A DNA stretch of 26,288 nt, taken from a virus. The notes beneath the pieces are model-generated. The model did not search any database, was not told the DNA's origin, and worked only from the letters and a program-made list of their open reading frames with translations. Each line of letters starts with the position of its first letter. Positions within the stretch are counted from its first letter, which is position 1. The stretch covers positions 1-26,288 of IMG/VR virus record IMGVR_UViG_3300043410_000474. One strand, 5' to 3'. This document shows positions 7,050 through 15,144 of the stretch, piece after piece. The position numbers and the translations under genes are program-made.

Positions 7050-8361
7050 GCTTAAAGCCTCTAAAAGTCCGAAATCGTGGAAAACGTAGAGAATAAGTGC
7101 CATCCTGATTTTGGGTAATGGCATCCGCACGTACTTCAACAACATCGCCGATAACATTCTCACGATCGGCCCAAATAGCAATACGCTGGTCGTCACTATA
7201 ACCACCGCCCACATTGACAAGTATATCACGTCCATCATCTATTCCTCTGCAAATCAATGCGCCCAATCGTCCAACGTTTTTACCAGTACCTTCTTCAACA
7301 CCGACAACAGTCAATGACACCTCAATGAATGGCTTTAGTTTAAGCCAACTTGCGGTTCGTTTACATTCATAAGGAGACTGTGGATCCTTAATCATAATTC
7401 CTTCATATCCGCCTGCAATAGCAGATGCATTGATTTCTCTAAATCTACGATAGCCTTCTGTGGTTTCCAAATCAACAAGTTCATGGCCAACAACAGCTAC
7501 ATTAGACAATTCATCTTTGTAAGTCTTGTGCCAGTAATAGAGCATATCACTGCGTTCTGTTTGTGACTTGTCCCAGCCACCTTGTTCAAAGTTTGCGAGC
7601 GGCAAGAAGTCAAACAAGTGAAGTACGGCATCATTGGCCTGTACGTCTGACTTGCGGTGTACTTGCTTCATCAAATCTTGGAAGGTTGCTGACATAATCT
7701 CGCCATCAAGCACGAAATCAATGTTTCTTGTAGTGCCATGATTCTTAATTACTGCACTAATTTGATTACAAATATGTGGAAAGTTTACTAGTTCTTTACC
7801 ATTACGGCTGAACATTTCAACTTCACCATTTGCGCGAACAACAGTAATGACACGAACCCCATCAAGTTTGACCTCAATTAGTTTCTTGCCAGTTACTTTA
7901 GATTCATGTTTAGTTGAGTCATGTGCGAGCTGACAACTAAAAACAGGAATTGCATATTGGGGCCATTTATTTTCAACTACCTTATTAATAGTTTTTTCAC
8001 TCGCGCCACAACGCAAGTCTTTAATAAGGATACGACGATACCAACCATTCCACTGTTTCTTAGTGGCTGATTTCATCATTGTTTGAATCATATCCCTCGC
8101 TGTATTACCGGTGACATTGCGAGAGACAAAGCCAGTAATAGCGAGAGTAAAGCTATCCCAAGATAGGCCAGTGCCATCTTCATCTGTTTTCTCCGGTATT
8201 TGTTTAAGTCCAAATGTGATCATTGAGTCAAGTGCAAGGCGACAACCTTCAAAAAACTCATCGTTACCCATTTCTGCTTGTGCAAGAATAATAGCTTCTT
8301 TGTTTAAACGACTAGGATGATCTTCCAGACTGGAAATCACCGTATAGCATGGATCGCCCAT
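7033..8361 (-). CDS. ATP-dependent DNA ligase (T4 gp30-like)
   Basis: A 442-residue ligase that seals nicks in DNA through an enzyme-AMP intermediate. The N-terminal helical domain is followed by the catalytic core: motif I KLDGVR at residues 165-170 (Lys165 adenylated), a motif III-like VLDGEIM, motif IV EGIMIKD and motif V SWLKLKPF, then an OB-fold domain (LTVVGVEEG...LGALICRG). The chosen ATG (8361) has GAGG six bases upstream; a start 13 codons earlier lacks one. The gene is first in its operon behind a perfect sigma70 promoter, as expected of an early replication gene. Confidence 0.9.
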   Translation of the reverse strand: MGDPCYTVISSLEDHPSRLNKEAIILAQAEMGNDEFFEGCRLALDSMITFGLKQIPEKTDEDGTGLSWDSFTLAITGFVSRNVTGNTARDMIQTMMKSATKKQWNGWYRRILIKDLRCGASEKTINKVVENKWPQYAIPVFSCQLAHDSTKHESKVTGKKLIEVKLDGVRVITVVRANGEVEMFSRNGKELVNFPHICNQISAVIKNHGTTRNIDFVLDGEIMSATFQDLMKQVHRKSDVQANDAVLHLFDFLPLANFEQGGWDKSQTERSDMLYYWHKTYKDELSNVAVVGHELVDLETTEGYRRFREINASAIAGGYEGIMIKDPQSPYECKRTASWLKLKPFIEVSLTVVGVEEGTGKNVGRLGALICRGIDDGRDILVNVGGGYSDDQRIAIWADRENVIGDVVEVRADAITQNQDGTYSLRFPRFRTFRGFKHGEKI

Positions 8362-8389
8362 TTTGACCTCGTGATAATGTAATGTGTTT

Positions 8390-8418
8390 ATTATAAACAA
8401 TAGTTATCAGTATGTCAA
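8390..8418 (-). promoter_or_regulatory. Consensus sigma70 promoter for the ligase operon
   Basis: TTGACA, 17 bases, TATAAT: identical to consensus on the minus strand. The -35 side overlaps the last codons of the upstream HExxH gene. Transcription would start about 20 bases before the ligase start. Confidence 0.9.
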
Positions 8419-9135
8419 GTGGTCTGTAGTCTTAAATGGTTTACCATAGTATGCGTTTTCTAACTGGTGCATGACCTTGCGTTTCATTTTACGCATAATC
8501 TTATGGTTATGGTTGAAATCGAAAGCACGTAAGTATCTTAGATAAGTGCTTCTTTTATTTCGTTTAGCTCGGTCACTGTCAAGATATTTCCAAATTTCAT
8601 CAGGATTGTAGCCAAATTTGTCAACTAATTCACAAGCAATATTAAAAGCAAATGCACCTATCTCGTCTTTGTCACCGTAGTACTCTTGGTCTCTACGTTG
8701 CTTAGTTAAATGTGCCGTGCTTTCATATCCTGGAATAGATTTAAAGTTACGTGTGCGATACTGGCGCATATGGACTATCTCATGCAATATTGTATCTGCA
8801 AACAATGAGCAAGTGCGGTTCCATCGTGCTCTTGTTAACTTTAAATGCTGGTCAAATAAGTGATAACTCAGTACTACTTCAATATGGCGCTGACCGCCCT
8901 TATCGTAGTCTGCGTAATAAGTCCCGCCAATATAGATTAATCCAGGTTCTTGCCCTGGATCTTCTTTGTACTTTACACGGATTGGTAAGTGTGACTTAAT
9001 ATGCGTACTTAATATCTTGTGGATTTCTGCAATTGATAGCTTTTTTCCAACAATACTTGACCCCACCTCATTCAGCATTGAATGCAGGTTATATCTATCT
9101 AGTAGAGACCAGTTAAAAGGCTTACGAAAACCCAT
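8407..9135 (-). CDS. Putative zinc metalloprotease-like protein (HExxH), paralogue A
   Basis: A 242-residue soluble protein with HEIVH at residues 118-122 and a downstream acidic site DEIGAF near 157-162, giving an HExxH...E layout seen in zinc metallopeptidases of the SprT/gluzincin kind. It is preceded by a strand YYADYDKGGQ and followed by a basic C-terminus (KIMRKMKRKVMHQLEN). The gene at 14491-15144 has the same order of motifs and the same DEI(D/G)A(Y/F) segment, so the two are paralogues. Start ATG 9135 uses GGGGA six bases upstream, which is also the 3' arm of the ClpP terminator. Substrate unknown. Confidence 0.65.
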   Translation of the reverse strand: MGFRKPFNWSLLDRYNLHSMLNEVGSSIVGKKLSIAEIHKILSTHIKSHLPIRVKYKEDPGQEPGLIYIGGTYYADYDKGGQRHIEVVLSYHLFDQHLKLTRARWNRTCSLFADTILHEIVHMRQYRTRNFKSIPGYESTAHLTKQRRDQEYYGDKDEIGAFAFNIACELVDKFGYNPDEIWKYLDSDRAKRNKRSTYLRYLRAFDFNHNHKIMRKMKRKVMHQLENAYYGKPFKTTDHLTY

Positions 9136-9175
9136 GAAAATCCCCGAGTATGCTGTATTTAGCACAACCTCGGGG
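9136..9175 (-). terminator. Terminator hairpin after clpP that carries the next gene's ribosome-binding site
   Basis: CCCCGAG at 9175-9169 pairs with CTCGGGG at 9148-9142, with a partly paired 20-base loop and an ATTTTC tail. The tail is a weak U-tract, so termination is probably partial. The GGGG of the 3' arm is the Shine-Dalgarno site of the next gene. Confidence 0.65.
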
Positions 9176-9182
9176 AGTTTAA

Positions 9183-9803
9183 TCAGGGACGCTTATCAAT
9201 AACTTTATCAGCTAATCCGTAAGCTACTGCTTCTTCTGCACTGAGGAATGTGTCGAATTTCATGGATTCAAACATTTCATCGTACTTTTTACCAGCAGAA
9301 TTGTGCTTTACGTACAACTCTGTCAAACGCTTGTTCAAACGCTGACTTTCTTCAAAGCTACGTTTTGCGTCTTCAAACTGCAATTCCTGCACATGAACGC
9401 TACCACGGGTGCCAGGGGTACCTGAACTTACACGATGAATCATTGTGCGAGATTCTGGTAATACATACCTTTTACCTTTGGCTCCTGCCTGGGCCAGCAT
9501 AGAGCCCATGCTACAAGCCTGGCCCATAACAACAGTGCTAACATCAGGCCTAATAAACTGCATTGTGTCGTAGATAGCCAAGCCAGCAGTAACCAAGCCG
9601 CCAGGGCTATTAATAAACATTGTAATGTCTTCATTTCCTTGACTCTCCAGGAACAAGAGCTGTGCCACTAAAATGCTTGCACTATGTTCATTGACATCTT
9701 CGTCAAGCATAACAATGCGGTCTTTGAGCAAACGACTGTAAATGTCGTAAGCACGTTCTCCGCGAGCTTCAGTTTCAATAACTGTAGGGATTAACCGTGG
9801 CAT
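9183..9803 (-). CDS. clpP: ATP-dependent Clp protease proteolytic subunit
   Basis: A 206-residue ClpP with the full Ser-His-Asp triad: Ser98 in QACSMGSM, His123 in RTMIHR, and Asp184 in [11 protein letters not shown]. The SPGG oxyanion motif lies at residues 66-69. Length and layout match bacterial ClpP without a long propeptide. ClpP forms a tetradecameric chamber fed by ClpX or ClpA; no ATPase is encoded here, so it would borrow the host's, or serve phage maturation. It ends the lipoprotein operon and is followed by a hairpin. Confidence 0.95.
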   Translation of the reverse strand: MPRLIPTVIETEARGERAYDIYSRLLKDRIVMLDEDVNEHSASILVAQLLFLESQGNEDITMFINSPGGLVTAGLAIYDTMQFIRPDVSTVVMGQACSMGSMLAQAGAKGKRYVLPESRTMIHRVSSGTPGTRGSVHVQELQFEDAKRSFEESQRLNKRLTELYVKHNSAGKKYDEMFESMKFDTFLSAEEAVAYGLADKVIDKRP

Positions 9804-9811
9804 ATTTTTCC

Positions 9812-10144
9812 TTATTTTCCGTTTTTAATTGTTTCAAATAGTTCGGCTCGTTCGGCCTTGAATGCATTATACATTACACTGACTGCGGTGTAAAGAAAAT
9901 AGAACACACAACCAAAGATATATCCAAACCAAGTTTCAACTGGAATTTGGATACCAGTGACATATTGTGTGCCAAGCAATACTAGGAATACGACGATTGA
10001 TGAGAACAGAGTCACCACAAACCAAACAAAAATTGTCACACCAGTTTCACGAACTAGACTGCGCTTAAATTCTTTATGTTGTTCAATTAGACCTTCTCCA
10101 ATTTTGGAGAAGATCCATGTAACAAAAGCCAACAATGTTCTCAT
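9812..10144 (-). CDS. Inner-membrane protein with two helices
   Basis: A 110-residue protein with an amphipathic N-terminal helix ([17 protein letters not shown]) and two strong membrane helices near residues 36-58 and 70-90. The C-terminus is charged ([16 protein letters not shown]). It overlaps the LPP20-like gene by ATGA and precedes clpP by 8 bases. No family recognised; the operon context suggests an envelope function. Confidence 0.7.
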   Translation of the reverse strand: MRTLLAFVTWIFSKIGEGLIEQHKEFKRSLVRETGVTIFVWFVVTLFSSIVVFLVLLGTQYVTGIQIPVETWFGYIFGCVFYFLYTAVSVMYNAFKAERAELFETIKNGK

Positions 10145-10698
10145 TGATCAAGTTCCTTGAATGCTTCAGGCGCACGTTTTTGTGCGGCAGCTTGGGCACG
10201 TTGTGAATCACGAGCCTTACGCAACACGTTTGCATCACCAGTTGGTAATGCTACGAGAACGTATGCACGATAGCGGCCACCTTCGTTGATTACTTTACGA
10301 TCAGTAGTTTCTACACCAGTGATATCCACGCCCTTACATGAAGAGCGGATAATTGTTTCACTGACTTCAGAGCTACCATTTTCAGTATCAGCAAGGTACA
10401 ACTTAGTACGTTGGTCCATTGTACCACCAGCACTCATACAAACCTTTGCATAAGCAAAGTGCTTTGCTTTAATGAATGCCATGTTGTAGTCACGACTAAC
10501 GCTAGTACCAGATGCGTAGACTGCGCTGTTGCTGATTGGTAACTTCATCATCCAATCTGGAGACTGATCAATCATGCGTGATGCATACTTTTCCTGACGC
10601 TCACGTTCATTGTCTGCTCGACGTTCGTAAGCATCTTTAGTTGTACCGCAAGCGGTCAAAAGTGCAATAATAGGGATTAGCAAAAGAATTTTTTTCAT
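10141..10698 (-). CDS. LPP20-like lipoprotein
   Basis: A 185-residue lipoprotein. The signal peptide MKKILLLIPIIALLTAC has its lipidated Cys at position 17. The mature part has a charged helix (YERRADNERERQEKY), then the LPP20-type pattern PDWMMKLP...AVYASGTS...AFIKAKHFAYAKVC and GGRYRAYVLVALP. LPP20-family proteins are outer-membrane lipoproteins of largely unknown role. I start at ATG 10698 with AGGA upstream. Within the phage it could alter the cell envelope or block superinfection; that is inference. Confidence 0.75.
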   Translation of the reverse strand: MKKILLLIPIIALLTACGTTKDAYERRADNERERQEKYASRMIDQSPDWMMKLPISNSAVYASGTSVSRDYNMAFIKAKHFAYAKVCMSAGGTMDQRTKLYLADTENGSSEVSETIIRSSCKGVDITGVETTDRKVINEGGRYRAYVLVALPTGDANVLRKARDSQRAQAAAQKRAPEAFKELDQ

Positions 10699-10699
10699 T

Positions 10700-10831
10700 T
10701 TATTTTCCTGACATTTTATCTTTGGTCCAATTAGCAGTGTCTTGGATATCTTTACCAACACCTGCCACCGTACTACAAGCGGCGAATGAAACAGTGACCG
10801 CTACCAACATTAATTTGATAATGGTCTTCAT
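10700..10831 (-). CDS. Entericidin-like small lipoprotein
   Basis: A 43-residue lipoprotein: signal MKTIIKLMLVAVTVSFAAC with the lipidated Cys at 19, then STVAGVGKDIQDTANWTKDK. The mature sequence matches the entericidin A/B pattern (C-x-T-x-x-G-x-G-x-D-I). Ser at +2 predicts outer-membrane sorting. Entericidins are small membrane-active lipoproteins proposed to act as toxin and antidote in stationary phase. Start has AGGA upstream and overlaps the previous gene by ATGA. It sits one base before the LPP20-like start. Confidence 0.75.
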   Translation of the reverse strand: MKTIIKLMLVAVTVSFAACSTVAGVGKDIQDTANWTKDKMSGK

Positions 10832-10956
10832 TTCGCCATTTCCTGTGAATGTGTCTTTACTTGATCGATTGCTTTATCGCCCATACGAGCAATTCCAGTC
10901 AAACCGACGGTTGCAATGACAATACCAAAAATAGTGCCTGCAATGAAGTTCTTCAT
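10828..10956 (-). CDS. Small membrane protein, first gene of the envelope operon
   Basis: A 42-residue protein with one hydrophobic segment near residues 4-22 (FIAGTIFGIVIATVGLTGI), then a charged tail (RMGDKAIDQVKTHSQEMAK). It has a good AAGG site six bases before ATG and lies just downstream of a strong promoter. It overlaps the entericidin-like gene by four bases. Similar tiny proteins seem to occur in T4-like cyanophages, without known function. Confidence 0.75.
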   Translation of the reverse strand: MKNFIAGTIFGIVIATVGLTGIARMGDKAIDQVKTHSQEMAK

Positions 10957-10993
10957 TTGTTACCTTCTTTCTCTCTGTGTTAAAAGTGTTACC

Positions 10994-11022
10994 AGTATAG
11001 CATCAAATAATACCCGTGTCAA
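10994..11022 (-). promoter_or_regulatory. Sigma70 promoter (extended -10) for the lipoprotein-clpP operon
   Basis: TTGACA, 17 bases, TATACT, with TG one base before the -10 (TGCTATACT). It lies in the gap after the upstream lipoprotein gene and should drive 10956 through clpP. Confidence 0.85.
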
Positions 11023-11028
11023 GCCTTA

Positions 11029-11427
11029 TCAATTCCGTTCATGTAATTTACATGAAACGGATGATTCACTTTTAAAAGTACCACCAAGATCTAACAGTAA
11101 ATCCTCACGGGCACGTTCTCTTGCATAGTAGCAAATTGATGCCGTTTGCTCCATACCTTCTTCAGTTTCCTTAAGATGATACGAATTTCCATCAACGGTG
11201 ATATCAAATTCAACGGTACACTTATTAGTAATACCATTTTCTTCAACTTCTTTGTGTAGGTTTCGAATAGGCCCAACTTGATGTTGGTTCATCAATTTAC
11301 TACCTGAGTCAACGGTACAACCGTCTTCGTCAGGATGGCTTGCTTCTTGTTGTACTGGTACTGGTGCAGGGGCTGGTCCACATGCAACCAAACACATTGC
11401 TAAGAGAAATGCTGTAAGAGTTTTCAC
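11029..11427 (-). CDS. Lipoprotein, unknown
   Basis: A 132-residue protein with signal MKTLTAFLLAMCLVAC, lipidated Cys at 16, then a Pro-rich spacer (GPAPAPVPVQQ). The mature domain has Cys at about 37, 70, 98 and 126, possibly two disulfides, and beta-like segments (CTVEFDITVDGNSYHL). It overlaps the upstream gene by ATGA. No family recognised. It is the third lipoprotein within 1 kb. Confidence 0.7.
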   Translation of the reverse strand: MKTLTAFLLAMCLVACGPAPAPVPVQQEASHPDEDGCTVDSGSKLMNQHQVGPIRNLHKEVEENGITNKCTVEFDITVDGNSYHLKETEEGMEQTASICYYARERAREDLLLDLGGTFKSESSVSCKLHERN

Positions 11428-11843
11428 CGATAACTTTCATCTAATTCCACGTTAGTGAGACCCGCAATTATTTGGAATTTATCCCAAGCAGCTTTTGCGG
11501 CAGGATTGCGTTCTAGTTCAGAACTTGGCAGAACTGCTTCCAACCAAATTTCTGGTCGGCGCGATGGGTATGCACCGAACTTACGTGGCTGGTGTAGTTT
11601 ACCAGTTTCCCAAAGTTCGACACTCACACTGCGAAAACGGTCTTCGTCTTCTGGGGGATAGTTGCGCCATTCTGGATTACTCAATCCAAAACTATCATGG
11701 TAGCCACGCCAAATGCTTGACCATTCCTCGTCATTGTTTGGATCGAAGTCAGTTCGAGCAATGACTACAAGCACGTCTTCAATGTTAACAATTCCGTCAA
11801 CAATGTCACGTACACAGCGACTATAACTAAGACCAATTTTCAT
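11424..11843 (-). CDS. Conserved phage protein, unknown
   Basis: A 139-residue soluble protein beginning MKIGLSYSRCVRDIVDG. It has conserved-looking blocks VVIARTDFDPNNDEEW and RRPEIWLEAVLPSSELERNP. The first block resembles a short motif seen in other phage hypotheticals. No metal or nucleotide-binding motif is obvious. It sits between an SH3-like small protein and a lipoprotein. Confidence 0.65.
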   Translation of the reverse strand: MKIGLSYSRCVRDIVDGIVNIEDVLVVIARTDFDPNNDEEWSSIWRGYHDSFGLSNPEWRNYPPEDEDRFRSVSVELWETGKLHQPRKFGAYPSRRPEIWLEAVLPSSELERNPAAKAAWDKFQIIAGLTNVELDESYR

Positions 11844-11845
11844 GA

Positions 11846-12091
11846 TTATACCAATGCAGTATGTTTGACTGTTGACAGATTGAAGCTGCGCCAGTCGTTT
11901 TTCTCTAGATCAAAAACAGTAACATTTTCAGTACCGCTTGGGATATAGTCAACAGACTTACCCTTCATTGCAATGATTGATTCGTTTGTAGTACAAGGCA
12001 TAATACGTTCTGTACCATCCTTTTTAGTGAATGTAACAACAACTGGACCTGCTGCCAATTGTGCTTTTAATACTTCGTTATTGATCGTCAT
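11846..12091 (-). CDS. SH3-like beta-barrel small protein (DUF2693-type)
   Basis: An 81-residue protein with alternating strands: VVVTFTKKDGTERIMPCTTN, then NVTVFDLEKNDWRSFNLSTV. This KKDGTxRxMxCT...VFDxExxxWRSF pattern is typical of small phage beta-barrel proteins grouped with DUF2693/WYL-like folds. Such proteins are thought to be regulators or ligand-binding domains; the role here is unknown. The start overlaps the upstream coiled-coil gene by 14 bases. Confidence 0.6.
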   Translation of the reverse strand: MTINNEVLKAQLAAGPVVVTFTKKDGTERIMPCTTNESIIAMKGKSVDYIPSGTENVTVFDLEKNDWRSFNLSTVKHTALV

Positions 12092-12254
12092 TTGTAGTTC
12101 CCTCTAGTTCTGCGATACGTTTCTGTAAGTCTATTACAGTTTGTTCTAGTTTGTCAATATGTTCTGCAATTTGTTGCATAAAAACAACAGAATTATCTGC
12201 AGTCACTCTGACCATGTCTGATACTGATGGCGGTGCCAAGTTTTCATTTCCCAT
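12078..12254 (-). CDS. 58-residue coiled-coil protein
   Basis: Starts MGNENLAPPSVSDMVRVTAD. The second half (IAEHIDKLEQTVIDLQKRIA) has clear heptads with I/L at a and d positions, predicting a coiled coil. The start directly abuts the upstream TAA and has GAGG five bases ahead. Role unknown; probably an oligomerising partner. Confidence 0.7.
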   Translation of the reverse strand: MGNENLAPPSVSDMVRVTADNSVVFMQQIAEHIDKLEQTVIDLQKRIAELEGTTNDDQ

Positions 12255-13109
12255 TTAAACCTCCAATACAATGTTAGGATTCCAGCCAGTGTCTTCGCTG
12301 TATCCATCATTTTCGTAACCTCTAGGGTTACACACAACACGGGTTTCACCAATCATGTAATCGAATGGATGATGTGTGTGTCCGTGAGTCCACAATTTAA
12401 TCTGTGGACGATCTAAAATAAATTCTTCAAGGCTGCTGTGATATGCACCATTCATCAAGTATTCTGACTTGTATCCGTCGTGGACACTTTGGAAACTTGG
12501 TGAGTGATGTCCAACTACAACAAACTTTTCATCGCCACGTTCAGCAACTACGTTCTTGATGTAGTCAAGTGATTGTCGATGGCGCATAACAGTGTCGTGT
12601 GGTTTAAGAGTTGTGTAACCCTCTAACTCTTTACGAATGCATTTGTAGTCCATCATCATATCGCGAACAGCGTGAAGCGTAAGCGGATCACCCTTGTTCA
12701 TGTCAGTCCATAATGTACTACCAATGAAATTAACATCATCAATCTTCTTAAAACCACGCTCTAAAAAGTAAATGTTGGGAAATTGGCCACATTCCTCAGC
12801 AAGTGTCTCAAGGGTTTGTTGCCATTTACCATGATAGAACTCATGATTACCTGCCACATAGATTGTATGTGGGAATTGGAAACTACAACGTTTCAAGAAG
12901 TCACGAAAACGTTGAGCAGCCAATTGTCGGCGACCCAACCCACTGCGCTCTTCAAAGCCCCAGCCACCATACATTGGTGGTGGATGATCATGCAAGTCAT
13001 TTGCAATCATAATATCGCCAGATAGGATTAGGACATCACATGCTTCATCATTCGTGATGTTGATGTCACTAAACTCTAAGTGGAGATCACTAACTAGTTT
13101 TATCTTCAT
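12255..13109 (-). CDS. Calcineurin-like metallophosphoesterase
   Basis: A 284-residue metallophosphoesterase with every core motif: SDLHLE at residues 7-12, SGDI near 30-33, AGNHEFYHG near 85-93, VVGHHSP near 197-203, and THGHTHHPFD near 239-248. The fold binds two metals and hydrolyses phosphomonoesters or diesters of proteins, nucleotides or nucleic acids; the substrate cannot be read from sequence. The start overlaps the upstream gene by 20 bases. A second, shorter phosphoesterase lies at 19613-20161. Confidence 0.85.
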   Translation of the reverse strand: MKIKLVSDLHLEFSDINITNDEACDVLILSGDIMIANDLHDHPPPMYGGWGFEERSGLGRRQLAAQRFRDFLKRCSFQFPHTIYVAGNHEFYHGKWQQTLETLAEECGQFPNIYFLERGFKKIDDVNFIGSTLWTDMNKGDPLTLHAVRDMMMDYKCIRKELEGYTTLKPHDTVMRHRQSLDYIKNVVAERGDEKFVVVGHHSPSFQSVHDGYKSEYLMNGAYHSSLEEFILDRPQIKLWTHGHTHHPFDYMIGETRVVCNPRGYENDGYSEDTGWNPNIVLEV

Positions 13110-13353
13110 TTTCTTTACTCTGCTCGTATTGTTTAAACAGCCTTGTTACTTCTTCCATCTTTTCTTGGAATAGGTGTGGTGAATCTTTTGAAACTTCATC
13201 CATTTCATACTTGGATGGATAATGTCTCAATAACCACCTAGCAGTGTCCCTAACTGACTTTGGTACACGTGGTGTTGCTTGCGGGTTTAGTAACTCATGC
13301 AAGAAAATCCTCGTATGCATAACTGCTCTGTAACGTTCATCAGGTAATGTCAC
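13090..13353 (-). CDS. Small protein resembling the BPSL0761 family
   Basis: An 87-residue protein: LPDERYRAVMHTRIFLHELL, PRVPKSVRDTARWLLRHYPS. From memory, this matches the BPSL0761-type small proteins found in Betaproteobacteria and other proteobacteria (PxER...TRxFLxEL...P...VP...R..A...LRHYP). If right, it hints at the host group. Function unknown. It is coupled to its upstream neighbour by ATGA. Confidence 0.6.
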   Translation of the reverse strand: MTLPDERYRAVMHTRIFLHELLNPQATPRVPKSVRDTARWLLRHYPSKYEMDEVSKDSPHLFQEKMEEVTRLFKQYEQSKENEDKTS

Positions 13354-13769
13354 AACTCTAATCCATCTTGTTTTGCATGTTGAGCGTAACGGGCTTCACG
13401 TTCTGCGTGATGCTTATCACACAAAGTTTTAATCCATCCACCATTACGGCTTATTCCAACGTTGCCACACTCTTCGCATGTGCGGGCGGCCCAGCTTTCA
13501 GCCATACGCACCATGCCGTAGACTGCATCATCACCACCTTGATAATAAAAGCGAAGCCCACCGAACTTTTCTTTGACCTGCTGTACAACAACTTGGGGGA
13601 CAACTTCGCTATTTTTGTTTTTCCAGTCAATATGGTTTTGAATATTTTTGCACAGTACCTCAATGATTGGCCACCATCCTTGGCCAATCGCAAATCCACC
13701 ATATCTAGTGGAAAGCATCTTTGGAAACTGTTCAACCATCCTAGCTGAAAACTTTTCGTATTCTTCCAT
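13350..13769 (-). CDS. Zinc-ribbon protein, unknown
   Basis: A 139-residue protein with a helical N-terminal part (GQGWWPIIEVLCKNIQNH), a strand segment VKEKFGGLRFYYQGGDD, and a C-terminal CEECGN...LCDKHH, a four-ligand zinc site (Cys, Cys, Cys, His). The layout is familiar from conserved bacterial and phage hypotheticals. No known enzyme motif. It follows the 13782 gene in the operon. Confidence 0.65.
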   Translation of the reverse strand: MEEYEKFSARMVEQFPKMLSTRYGGFAIGQGWWPIIEVLCKNIQNHIDWKNKNSEVVPQVVVQQVKEKFGGLRFYYQGGDDAVYGMVRMAESWAARTCEECGNVGISRNGGWIKTLCDKHHAEREARYAQHAKQDGLEL

Positions 13770-13781
13770 TTTAAATTCCTC

Positions 13782-14459
13782 TTATTGGAACGCTTTAACG
13801 TAGTTTAGACGGGTTTCTTGTATACCATACTTCCAATGTAAAGAGTGATCTTTTACTTTACCTTTGATAAGAACACAGGGCCCGAGTTTTAACTCGTCCT
13901 TACCCATCCAACTGACTAACTTATTTTCAATGATAGCACAAGTATTCCATGCTTCAAAGTTTTTTGAACGTTTTACTTCGATAATCTCACAATCTTTATC
14001 AAGCAACTCACAACCAATTGTTCCAAGATGTTCTTTGTTTAAATCGTCAATAATCTTCTCAAATCTTGACTTAGCGTAGTCTCTAAAGTAGGTTGTAGGA
14101 AGACATGCAATAAATCCCATTCGATTAATTGCAACTTGTTCATTAATGAGCACGGCATTGAGCTGCGTATAAAACTCGTCGTCATTTTTAACAGCAGAAA
14201 ACACTAGCTTACGGAAGTATTTTCGAATGTCAGCAGCCAATTCTTTATCTTCATCATTTACGCGAAGCATCATGGGCTTAACGGTGTGCTTAACTAAATT
14301 CTCATCCAACGTAACTAGCATTAAGTCCTTGTTTGAGAATTTTCCAGCCATAGCTTTCCCATCATCAGCAAATACTGTTTCGTATTCTTTGACGTAGCCT
14401 TTATTAACGCGGTGAGCTGCACATGCAAGTTCCAAAACTTGCTGCGTTGGGAAATTCAT
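13782..14459 (-). CDS. Phage protein of unknown function, first in its operon
   Basis: A 225-residue soluble protein. The N-terminal part is helical (QQVLELACAAHRVNKGYV); the C-terminal part has strands and turns (KNFEAWNTCAIIENKLVSWM, GPCVLIKGKVKDHSLHWKYG) that resemble an OB-like or SSB-like nucleic-acid-binding segment, but this is weak. It stands directly behind a strong promoter, with an AAAGG site. I do not recognise the family. Confidence 0.7.
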   Translation of the reverse strand: MNFPTQQVLELACAAHRVNKGYVKEYETVFADDGKAMAGKFSNKDLMLVTLDENLVKHTVKPMMLRVNDEDKELAADIRKYFRKLVFSAVKNDDEFYTQLNAVLINEQVAINRMGFIACLPTTYFRDYAKSRFEKIIDDLNKEHLGTIGCELLDKDCEIIEVKRSKNFEAWNTCAIIENKLVSWMGKDELKLGPCVLIKGKVKDHSLHWKYGIQETRLNYVKAFQ

Positions 14460-14487
14460 TTGGTTAGCCTTTCGTATTTTAAACTAT

Positions 14488-14516
14488 ATTTTACACGAAA
14501 ATACAGTCAGTGTCAA
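14488..14516 (-). promoter_or_regulatory. Sigma70 promoter for the 14459-11029 operon
   Basis: TTGACA, 17 bases, TAAAAT on the minus strand. It overlaps the last codons of the upstream HExxH gene, the same arrangement as at 8390 and 16513. Confidence 0.8.
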
Positions 14517-15144
14517 GTTTTTGCAACCTCACGTATACTTTTTTAGCTAGTTTTCTTATTACTGGGTTTGGGAGTGTGCCAAACATATCAACGTATGCAT
14601 TGAGGTTTGGACTTACAAAGATTTCACGCATTTTCATTCGGCTTATGCTACTGAAACGGTGCATATATCGCAATGCGCGATACTTTCCTAGTGTGCGACA
14701 TAGTTCTATCGCTATTGAAATGGAGTATGCGTCAATTTCATCAGGGTCATCTAAGTAGTTATAGTGTCCCCAAAAAGTCTTGTATTGACGTTTCTTGCTC
14801 TGACGCTGATGTTTGTACTCATGTACTACTGCATCAAAGACTTGTACTAATATATCTGTAACTTGTTGCTTATCCCAGACCATATTAGCATCAAAATTGT
14901 GATGTATTACAACTTCAATGGGTGTTAGATGATTTTGGTCATCGTCTGCATCGTAATACGCATTGACATAAAACTCTTCAGTGTTGAGTTTCTTATGTTT
15001 CATTGTGCGTATGCGTAGATCAAAATCGTTTTTACGAAATTCCCTACGCATTAATGTTAGCAATTGCTGGAAACTAATGCCATGTTTACCGTTTAATCTT
15101 ACTGTGTTACACACACCGCAAACAGTTTCCATTATGCTATTCAT
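14491..15144 (-). CDS. Putative zinc metalloprotease-like protein (HExxH), paralogue B
   Basis: A 217-residue protein with HEYKH at residues 108-112 and DEIDAYSISIAIE at 135-147, parallel to HEIVH and DEIGAFAFNIACE in the 8407 gene. A CxxC pair near the N-terminus (VCGVC, Cys9-Cys12) may bind zinc. The C-terminal part is basic and helical (PVIRKLAKKVYVRLQKL). The start codon overlaps the IF-1 stop (TAATG), so it is translationally coupled to IF-1. Function unknown; a SprT-like protease is one possibility. Confidence 0.65.
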   Translation of the reverse strand: MNSIMETVCGVCNTVRLNGKHGISFQQLLTLMRREFRKNDFDLRIRTMKHKKLNTEEFYVNAYYDADDDQNHLTPIEVVIHHNFDANMVWDKQQVTDILVQVFDAVVHEYKHQRQSKKRQYKTFWGHYNYLDDPDEIDAYSISIAIELCRTLGKYRALRYMHRFSSISRMKMREIFVSPNLNAYVDMFGTLPNPVIRKLAKKVYVRLQKLDTDCIFV

